Shown here piece after piece: positions 56,097 to 64,000 of a stretch of DNA of 64,000 nucleotides. This stretch comes from Phyto melanocephala (Eukaryota > Arthropoda > Insecta > Diptera > Rhinophoridae). A model generated the notes under the pieces. That model was not told the DNA's origin, did not search any database, and saw nothing but the letters and a program-made list of their open reading frames with translations. Every line of letters starts with the position of its first letter. The first letter of the stretch is position 1. Position numbers and translations under genes: made by a program. The stretch is taken from positions 65,620,685-65,684,684 of the forward strand of contig OW799236.1 of NCBI GenBank assembly GCA_941918925.1, read 5' to 3'.

Positions 56097-56407
56097 CATA
56101 TGAAATCAAGAAAAAACTCTAAACTCTAACTGTACATACATATATATACATACTTATACATACATATGTATATTTTTCTTACTGAACCTTATGTATCTAC
56201 AAATGTGATTTGCATGCTATATTACTAATGTTGAAAGATTTCAAAAACTCACAAAATTAACCTTACGTTTGGTGGAAAACATTATTATCTCACGCATTAA
56301 AACAAAACACACAATTTCACCACAATACATTATCAAATCTAGGCATTTTTGTGTTTTAGAGAATATGTTTTTTTTTAATTTGTAATTTATTTTGCTTTTT
56401 TAAACAG
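56097..56407. other. 3' end of the large kismet intron
   Basis: Intron sequence ending in a T-rich tract and TTTTTTAAACAG at 56407, a good acceptor. Confidence 0.8.
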
Positions 56408-58751
56408 AAAATGGAACGTCAGGGTAAAATGGAAATAGCTGCCCGTGAACGAGAAATGCAACGTTTACAGAGCATACCCAAAAAATGGAATCGTCGTGAA
56501 GAGTATGAATTTTTGCGTGTTCTTACCGGTTACGGTATTGATCTTTTGCCAACTTCTGCCTTAGCGCCGGGCATCAGTACACTTGCTCCCGATTGGACTA
56601 AATTCAAACAAATGGCGCATTTGGAAAGGAAGAGTGATGAGACGCTGAGTGATTACTATAAAGTATTTATAACAATGTGTAAGAGACAAGCGGGCGTTAA
56701 GTTGTCGGAGAATGAAAAAGGTCTAGAAGGCATAATCGAGGATATTAGTGAAGATCATGCTAAATTGATATTAGATCGTTTGGAATTGTTGTCAAAACTG
56801 AGAGAAATTTCCAAACATCCACAAATGGAGGAACGTTTAAAATTGTGTATGGTTAATGCTGATACTCCCGACTGGTGGGAACCCGGCAAACATGACAAAG
56901 AACTAATAGCAGCCGTACTAAAACATGGCCTGTACAGATCGAAAACTTTTATATTTAATGACCATACGTTTTCTTTTGCTGACTCTGAAAAGAGATTTTT
57001 ACGTGAACTGGAGGCTCAAATGCAGCGCTCTATTAAACTTGAGGCTTACAACGCTGAAAAGTTAGCCGCAGCTACAAAGCCCTTAGTTAAAGATGAAATT
57101 ATTGATTTAGATGAAGAACTCTTGACGAAGGATAGTCTAATAAAAAAAGAAAATTTCTCACCAGTTAAAGCTGAAATCAAAAATGAATCAGTAGCGGGTG
57201 AAATAAAAACCGATACAGCTGAGAAGGAGATTGTAGAAGAGGGCAAAACGGAAGATTTGAAAACCATTAAAGAGAATATGGATACTCAAGATTTGACGAA
57301 AGATGAAGATGATGAAGTCCTGCTGAAGCTGAAAAACAATGCTAAGAATACACAAAAAAAAATAGCTTCCGAACCAGAAACCAATGAGGACGAGAACATT
57401 GACCAAAATGTGGAAGAAATGAAAACTGTTGAAAAAGAAATTGATAAAAAAGAACGTGCTAATGAGAAAATCGAAGAAATGGAAGTGGAAAAAGAGGAAT
57501 CTTTAACCGAAGACTTAAGTGGATCAAAGGATCAAGATAAATCTGTAGAACAGTCAAATAAATCTTCAGAACAGGAGAAGTCTAATGATAAAGTTTCCGA
57601 AAATGAAGCTGAAAAGCCTGACCGCAAAGATGAAGAAAAAGAGAGTATATGTCTAGATAAGGATAAGACCGAAATAGATGAAAATGTTAAAGAAGTAGAC
57701 AACAAAAAGGTTAAAGTTGATGAAGATAAGGCAAAAGAGGCAACAGAAAAGGAAGCTGCGAAAATAGAAAAACCAAAAGATGAGGAAGAAATGCTTGATT
57801 TAACAACAGCTACTTCTGGATCCAATGATCCTGATGACGAAGAAGTTATGAAGGAAAAAGAAAAGGCTGTCGAAGAAGAATGCAAAAAACAAGCAGCCGA
57901 ACTCAAAGCCAGATTTCCTGACTTGGAAGTCATACAGCCAGGAGCTGCTAAACACAAGCAGGAAAAACCGAAACTAGAAATCAGTATTAGTTGGTTTAAA
58001 GATTTTGCTTTGGAACGGCGTATCTATCATATTGTGTCCTGTATTGACTCAGGCAAATGGCCAGTTGACAAATCATACTCTGCCTTAGCGGGTTGTAAGG
58101 GCATTGAACTTAACATAGGTTTACACGAAGCCATACCCCATCTTAGTGTGGCGATTGAGAAACGTTCAACCACTCCTGATGTCATCACTATAACCACAGA
58201 TCATGGGGTAACTAAACATTTGCCCACATCACAAGTGCAACAGGTGGTGACACCTGTTGTTAGCAATGTTACAGCGACACCGATAGCTGCGTCAAATGTA
58301 CCGGCTTCTACAATCAATACAACAAGTATCTCTTCCAAATCTTCGTTAACTTTATCTACTTCAACGACAGCACCAATTACAACAGTATCTACCCCTGCAA
58401 CTTTACCAGCTGTCTCACCAGCATCCAATACATCTTCTTCAGCAGCTGCTACCGCCGCTGCTGCAGCAGCGGCCAGTTTAGGTGGTCTAGATGCTAATAG
58501 TTTCAATGCAGCCATGGCTGCTGCTGTGGCTGCAGCTGGTGGCAATGCAAGTGCTTTAAGCGCTTTATTGCCTGGTATGTCATTAACTGCTTTGTCAGGT
58601 TTAAATATACCTAGTGCTAGCAGTTCAGGATCTAGCAATAGTAATAATACAACAGCCGCAAATTCAGGTAAAAAACGTAAGAGACATATTGCCATCGATG
58701 TAGAGACTGAAAGGGCAAAATTACATGCTTTACTCAATAGTGCTCAGACAT
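56408..58751 (+). CDS. kis: Kismet (CHD6-9 family chromatin remodeller), first common exon
   Basis: Encodes residues about 107-888 of the short isoform; the exon would be shared with a long isoform. Order: a charged helix (MERQGKMEIAAREREMQRLQ), a SANT/SLIDE-like part (KKWNRREEYEFLRVLTGYGI, about 131-202), a second conserved block (DTPDWWEPGKHDKELIAAVL, about 258-300), a long Lys/Glu/Asp-rich segment (about 330-605), a LEISISWFKDFALERRIYHI block (629-667), Thr/Ser-rich and poly-Ala stretches, and a KKRKRH putative nuclear signal near 860. Kismet is a nuclear trithorax-group protein (CHD7 orthologue) that promotes transcription elongation and counters Polycomb. Acceptor TTTAAACAG|AAAATGG, donor CAT|GTAAGA, ends in phase 1. 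The chromodomains and helicase lie upstream of this region in the family and are not in the window. Confidence 0.93.
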
Positions 58752-58815
58752 GTAAGACTCAGTGTTCGTTTTTTTTTTGCGCTTTTTATTAAAACGAAAT
58801 TAATTTTTATTTCAG

Positions 58816-59089
58816 TGGCTCCTAAAGATTGGGAGACAGAAATCGCTAATATGACAGCGGCAGCCGCTGTTGCCTCTGCTGGCGTTAGCACTTCTTCAAG
58901 ACGATCATCATCATCAGCTGCCTCACCAGGAACCAATTCGAATTTAAATAGTGCTTTGCAACCACCACCTGCGCATCAACATGCACCATTATCGCGGCAA
59001 AATTCGGGTCAGTTTAGTAAGCCCGCAGTGCCACCTCTAAAAACACCACCACCTTCTTCAATGGGCGGAGCTATGGATTTATCATCAAG
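58816..59089 (+). CDS. kis: kismet exon 3
   Basis: Acceptor TTTCAG|TGGCTCC at 58815, donor AAG|GTAAAC at 59089. The split codon T|TG gives Leu and continues APKDWETEIANMTAAAAVAS, then Ser/Pro-rich sequence to GGAMDLSS. The preceding intron is 64 bp. Low complexity apart from the APKDWE start, which is likely conserved. Confidence 0.88.
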
Positions 59090-59167
59090 GTAAACTATTA
59101 AAAATAAATTTTAAACCAATTGTGAAAAACTTCTATATCACAACTTATATTCTAAATTGTCTTTTAG

Positions 59168-59411
59168 CTTACCAAAAATGAATATGGCTGACATTATGAA
59201 ATCAGCCTCTTCTTCAGGAGCCATAGACTTAAGTGAAGTGCAAGATTTCTCAATGGGTTCGAAAAAGTTGTCGTCATCTTCATCTTCCTCTTTATCTGCT
59301 GCCAATACTTCAAGTATACATGCTGCTTTAAGTTCTGCCTTTCCATCAATGGCCAGTAAAGGTGGAAAGCTTGATGATACATTAAATAAATTAATGAAGA
59401 AAAATAACTGC
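59168..59411 (+). CDS. kis: kismet exon 4
   Basis: Acceptor TTTTAG|CTTACC, donor TGC|GTAAGT. Encodes SLPKMNMADIMKSASSSGAI, DLSEVQDFSMGSKKL, a Ser-rich run and GGKLDDTLNKLMKKNNC. It joins in phase 2 at the start (AG|C) and phase 0 at the end. The 78-bp intron before it contains no other signal. Confidence 0.88.
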
Positions 59412-59476
59412 GTAAGTTAAAAAAAACGGTAAATTTTTGTTTATTCCTATTTACGAATTAATTTTATAATTTGCAG

Positions 59477-59723
59477 ATCATAGAGGAGCCTGTAGTGGGT
59501 AAAGAGAAGAAACGTAAAAAGTTGGATGAAATCGTTTTAGGTCTTTCCGCTGCCAAGGAACAAAAAACCTTCCCCGATCCCTCGTTACCATCATCGAAGA
59601 AGCCACAAATACCACCCAGCGTTTCGGTTACACCGGCCAATATACCAACTTCATTGTCGTCCCAACAACAACAACAGCAAAATCAGAAACCTTTTACTAT
59701 CACTGTTACGACAGTGCCCGGAA
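59477..59723 (+). CDS. kis: kismet exon 5
   Basis: Acceptor TTGCAG|ATCATAG, donor GGAA|GTGAGT. Encodes IIEEPVVGKEKKRKKLDEIV, LGLSAAKEQKTFPDPSLPSS, a Pro/Ser stretch and a poly-Gln run ending FTITVTTVPG. The basic KEKKRKK patch may be a nuclear localisation signal. Ends in phase 1. Confidence 0.88.
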
Positions 59724-59830
59724 GTGAGTTTGAGTCTCTGAACTTTATAATTTTAAAGACAAACAACTTTAAAAAATCATTTATTACTAATATTTACTTT
59801 ATTATTATTTTTTCAAATATATCTTTACAG

Positions 59831-60101
59831 AAGGTAAAAGTAATTCATCTTCGGCCGTACAATCTTCATCGACATCGTCATCTTCATCAGCCAACACCGG
59901 TCTGTCAGCGTTGCAAAATATGGCTGGTATGGGTGGTCTATCGTCCAAAGATAGTTTAAATGCTTTGTTGGCACAAACAATGGCTACAGATCCACAAACT
60001 TTTCTTAAGCAACAGCAAAAAATGATGCAATGTTTACCCCCCGCCCAACGTAAACTATATGAAAGTATGTTGGCTGACATGGAACAAGCTATGAAATCAA
60101 G
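59831..60101 (+). CDS. kis: kismet exon 6
   Basis: Acceptor TTTACAG|AAGGT and donor AAG|GTAAGT. The split codon A|AA is followed by GKSNSSSAVQ, a Ser run, LSALQNMAGMGGLSSKDSLN, ALLAQTMATDPQTFLKQQQK and CLPPAQRKLYESMLADMEQA. The last part is a conserved-looking helical region leading to KYGVPHE in the next exon. Confidence 0.88.
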
Positions 60102-60188
60102 GTAAGTTGGTGGTAGCCTACACAGCAGATATTAAGTAACGTACATTAAAAAAAATGCTAAAACTAACAAGTTCATACTTTTTTACAG

Positions 60189-60569
60189 TAAATATGGCGT
60201 TCCCCATGAAACTAAAGTAGACAAATGGTTAACTGACGTCAATTCTCCATTAACAATGGATTATGCCGGTGGATCTTCGGGAAATAATGGAAATAGTAGT
60301 AATACGACTAGTTCAAACAGTCGTAGATCAAGTCGCCAACAATCTTCGACACCTGCACAGCAATCGTTAATTGCCTCGCAAATGTCGTCTTCTAAATCCT
60401 CCAATTCTTCTTCGCATAATCAAACCCACCAACAACAACAGCAACAACAATCTTCTATGTCAGCACCGCAAGGACTGACTGGAGACGAGCCAGTGCCGGT
60501 AATAAATAAACAAACCGGCAAGAGATTGGCAGGTAACAAGGCACCACAACTAAAGAGATTAATGCAGTG
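60189..60569 (+). CDS. kis: kismet exon 7 (first half of BRK domain)
   Basis: Acceptor TTACAG|TAAATATGG, donor GTG|GTAAGT. Encodes SKYGVPHETKVDKWLTDVNS, a Ser/Asn/Gln-rich stretch with a poly-Gln run, then GDEPVPVINKQTGKRLAGNK and APQLKRLMQ, the first two-thirds of the BRK domain (Brahma and Kismet domain, residues about 1333-1378). The domain is split by the 80-bp intron in the Trp codon (TG|G), which is an extra check on the model. Confidence 0.92.
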
Positions 60570-60649
60570 GTAAGTACTTTTTAATTTTATAAAAAAGTTT
60601 AAATAAAGTTATACAATCTTGACTTTCCTTTTTTTTCGCCTTTATTAAG

Positions 60650-63419
60650 GTTAACGGAAAATCCCAATTATGAGGTTGATCCTAAGTGGCTGGAACAAAT
60701 GCAGAATCCGATGTCAGCTCCTTCACCCAAACCTATGGAATCAAGTTACACATCTTCCAGTAAATCTCATTCTGGTCGACCTTCTTCTACCTCTAGCAAT
60801 GCCTCTTCAGGTAGTCACTCGAATTCTCAACAACAGTCCTCGTCACAGTCTTCCTCCTCAAACTCTAGTTCATCAAAGAAGTCATCTAGACAGTCGGCCA
60901 TGGATCAGGCTAACGCTGCCATGCAGTTTGGTTCTTTGGCGGGTTTAAATCCCAGTCTTTTGGCCGGGCTACCTAATTTAGGAGGATTTGATCCCAAAAA
61001 TCCCCTTTCGGCATTTGATCCCAAGAATCCATTATTATCTATGCCATTTGCCGGTTTACCTGGAATGGGTAATTTACCTGGTTTAGGTAATCTTAACAAT
61101 ATGAACCTCTTCGCCAGTTTGGCTGGTATGGGAGGTTTAGGTAATCTAGCTGGCATGGATACACAATCCTTAGCGGCTTTAATGGCAGCAGCTGGTCCTG
61201 CATTAAGTGGATTAGGTGGTGTTTCAGGTTCCTCAACAAACAGTGGATCAAATAGTAAAAACTCATCTCAATCGAATAGTTCTTCGAGTAAAAAGAGTAA
61301 GAATGATCAACAGGCTCAGCAAAATGCTGCTGCTGCTGCTGCAGCGTTGGGAGCAACTTCTTCTGGTGGTAATAATTCATCTTCTAGTTCGAATGCTAAA
61401 AGTTCTGCAGCTGCTGCGGCAGCTTCTGCCTCTCAATTGGCAGCTGGTTTTCCATTCTTGTTTGCCAACCCATCGCTGTTGTATCCTCCTATGGGTATGA
61501 GTGGTTTGAATCCATATTCTTTGGGTTCCACCGGTCTAGGCTCGGCTTATGACCAGTTGGCTCAACAATATTTAATGAATGGAGTCTCTTCATCTGGTTC
61601 AACCTCCACCACACAATCTAAGGCTCATCAATCGCAGTCAAAATCATCGAACTCTCGATCATCCGCATCATCAGCAACTTCTTCATCGGCTGCACAGGCA
61701 GCTAATCTAATGAATGCTATGGCTGCAAGTATGTCTGGTTCGGGTGGACAAAGCTCTAACTCTTCACAGTCTTCATCATCACGTGGCAGACAGTCTTCAG
61801 CAAGTAGAGCTGCCGCTCAAGCATCTGCTGAAATGGCTCAATTGTCCAACCTATTAATGCCTCCTGCAGATGCTCAGCTTTTGGAATCATTCTCCAGAAT
61901 GGCAAATATGGATTTAGCTCAGGCTACAAGACTTATGAGCTCATTGGGCATGCCACCCATATCGGGAGCTTCTACCTCTTCCTCAAATACTATAAGTGAA
62001 AAAAGATCTTCTTCGTCATCGTCAGCCTCAAATGCTGCCGCCGCAGCTGCTCAACAAGCCGCCAAGGAACAACAAAAACTAATGGAACAATTAGCTAGAG
62101 GCCAACTGCCTACCGACTTAGCCACACTACAAGCCTTGTCCCAGGGTAAACTGCCTCCATCAATGACCGGTGGAGCCTCTAGCAGTTCTTCAAGTAATAC
62201 CTCTTCAAACAGCTCCTCCAGTAAGAGTGCAAAGGCAGCGGCCGCTGCGGCTGCTGCAGCTGCTGCTACCCTTCCACAAATACCTGGCATGTCAGCTGAT
62301 TTTAGTCAAGCATTTTTGGCCGAAATGGCTGCACAAGCTATGGCTGCTGCCGGCGGATCATTGCCACTAACCGGTCCTGGTTCCCTAGCTAGCTTAACGG
62401 GCAGTTTGGCAGGTCTAACTGGAGGCTCGTCTAATTCAGCAGGCAGCTCTTCTTCAGCATCCTCAGCCTTGAAAAGACAGAGAGATCAAGATGCTTTAGC
62501 TAAGGATGCCTTCCAAAAACAAATGGACTACTATACCAAACAATTAGGCTTGGGCTCTGGTATTTCTTTAATACCCACTTCAGCCTCAGCGACCACACCT
62601 TCCTCCTACTCGAGCAACTCGTCTGCACAAGACCAAGACCATCACAAGTCCAAGAGGCAACGTTCTGACACATCATCATCGTCTTCCCTAAAGGATGATT
62701 TGAATACGGCAGCCGCTTTGGCAGCAGCAGGATTTCCACTAAATCTGGGTGGAGGCATGACAAGCATCGAAAAATCCATACGAGGATCAAGCTCATCATC
62801 GAACCAACAGCCCGAGGCCGATAAGGTTACTCTTACACCTTTAAACTCGGCAGGAATTGCTGCAAATTTGCCATCACAAACGACCATAACAATAGCGCCA
62901 CCAATTAGTTCGGGAGCAAGTTCAAGCAGTGAGCGTTCCGAGCGCAGTGAATCTAGAATATCGTTGACCATAACTAATGCGGCGGAGGCTGCTAAGATGC
63001 CGCCACCTTACGAGGAAGCCGATGAACTGATAATACAACCAATACTCAAGAAACCACCAGCTCAAACGCAATCGCAACAACAACAAAATCCATCCACATC
63101 CACCTCACAAACACCACCCACCTCGACTGCAAACTCAACAACTAACGCTGTTTCACACAGCGGTAGCATAGAAGACATGACCACAGAGTCTGGCAACAAT
63201 ACGCCATCAACTTCGACGAACAACGAAGAGACACGTAGATCTTCCGGTCGACTAAAACGTCCACGTTCTGGGGCAGATCATTCGCTTATCAGCGAACAGC
63301 CTTTAGAAAAACGGCGAGAATTAAGATCTACAAGACATACACGTCAATCGTCGTCAGGTAGTGCCGAAAATACCCTAAATCTGTCCACAAATAGTGAAAA
63401 CGAAGAAAAACCCGAATGA
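60650..63419 (+). CDS. kis: kismet last exon (BRK end and C-terminal tail)
   Basis: Begins after TTATTAAG|GTTAACG. WLTENPNYEVDPKWLEQMQN completes the BRK domain. The rest (about 900 residues) is mostly low-complexity: Ser/Asn runs, several poly-Ala tracts, a GLPGMGNLPGLGNLNNMNLF Gly/Leu/Asn region with a doubled FDPKNPL motif, a QRDQDALAKDAFQKQMDYYT block, a PPYEEADELIIQPILKKPPA block and a basic/acidic end (SGRLKRPRSG...ENEEKPE-stop at 63417-63419). The conserved islands between runs are likely functional. The reading frame is open throughout. BRK domains occur in Brahma/SWI2 and CHD6-9 proteins; the partner is not established from sequence. Confidence 0.92.
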
Positions 63420-64000
63420 GTTTTAAGGCGCTTGAGGCGCACCTCTATAAATAAATAGTAGGAACTTACTGTTAAAGGACGCCACAAAAAAATAATAAAA
63501 AAAAATAAAGCAGGAATTTGTTTAAAAGTCATAAGTAAAAAGCTGCTTCAAAATAAAAATAAAAGGGACACTGTTTATCTGAATTAACAGCTGCCTTGTA
63601 GCATTAACAGAAAAAACAAGAGACAACATAAGAGAGCTCTTTTTTTTAACTAGCACGTAGGGCAAACAAAATTATAAACTGAGAGTAAATATCGCAGAAA
63701 GACTCTTTACATCAAATAATATAAATAAAAAAAGAATTAACTTCGAAAGCAAATAAAAAACGAAAATAAAAAAATATGTTATAGTGAGTTTAGTTAGTTT
63801 AGGTCCTAAAATTAAGCATAAAACAAACAACCAACCCCATCCCCTTCTAGTTATTAATACTATACAGTTTTAAAAATAATTTTACGCTAACACAATTAAA
63901 TAAATACTATTAAAAAAATATATAAAAATACACATGGAAAACACAACAAAAAAATTTATATTTCATAATTTTGTAATATAAACAAGCTATAAAATTATCT
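63420..64000 (+). other. kis: kismet 3'UTR and downstream
   Basis: Starts after the TGA. Contains several AATAAA signals (near 63449, 63503, 63552 and 63899), so the polyadenylation site cannot be chosen by eye. A-rich. The window ends here without a further gene. Confidence 0.6.

Noticed and set aside
57532..57957. 141-codon minus-strand frame in kismet exon 2
   Set aside because: Ser-rich shadow of the acidic Lys/Glu coding segment on the plus strand.
58201..58737. 178-codon minus-strand frame
   Set aside because: Antisense shadow of the Ser/Ala/Thr-rich kismet region; no independent signals.

Overview
The window is AT-rich eukaryotic DNA from a brachyceran fly, most likely a calyptrate (blow-fly or house-fly type). 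Three things point there: the only conserved host gene reads as kismet, the chromatin remodeller gene of Drosophila; the intergenic DNA is full of TATG/ACAT microsatellites; and the main repeat family has the architecture of the Drosophila DINE-1 (INE-1) Helentrons. No rRNA, tRNA or CRISPR was seen.

Host gene. The 3' part of kismet (kis; CHD6-9 family) lies on the + strand. Seven exons at 56408-63419 join with matching phases and encode a SANT/SLIDE-like region, a long acidic Lys/Glu segment, a BRK domain split by an intron, and a Ser/Ala/Asn-rich tail ending at a TGA at 63417-63419. A separate coding exon at 30298-30615 (ATG, then a GAG|GTAAAA donor in phase 0) fits in frame onto 56408 across a 25.8-kb intron. 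The joined reading frame is 2282 codons. I interpret it as the first exon of a short isoform (KIS-S type, without chromodomains or helicase), driven by an internal promoter somewhere around 29.1-29.5 kb. The helicase exons of a long isoform would lie left of the window, so 1-29 kb would be intron or upstream DNA.

Everything else is a transposon graveyard in intron/upstream DNA. Region by region: 0-5 kb holds a Helentron, a deleted mariner and a Transib/RAG1-like pseudogene. 5.5-7.5 kb is an unassigned TIR transposon with dense GAGTC motifs. 8.5-10.2 kb holds a long hairpin, an orphan ORF and a PIF/Harbinger-like element. 10.3-16.5 kb holds four Helentron copies and a Tc1 fragment. 16.5-21.2 kb holds LINE remains, nested MITEs and a 1.06-kb TIR element. 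21.4-24.0 kb is a 49-bp minisatellite array inside a possible larger element. 24.9-28.9 kb holds a mariner relic and a Helentron carrying another mariner. 31-38 kb holds a hairpin MITE, a palindromic mariner, and a hAT element with an 8-bp duplication and two nested transposons. 39-40.7 kb holds a pogo/Tigger relic and a MITE. 41.6-51.5 kb holds Helentrons, Tc1 remains and canonical Helitron-like repeats in tandem. 54-56.1 kb holds a deleted Tigger and a deleted Tc1 with long IR/DR termini.

No autonomous transposon was found: every transposase or reverse-transcriptase trace is deleted, frameshifted or interrupted. The points most worth following are the short-isoform exon, the palindromic mariner, the two unclassified TIR transposons with motif arrays, the minisatellite-bearing element, and the head-to-tail rolling-circle copies.
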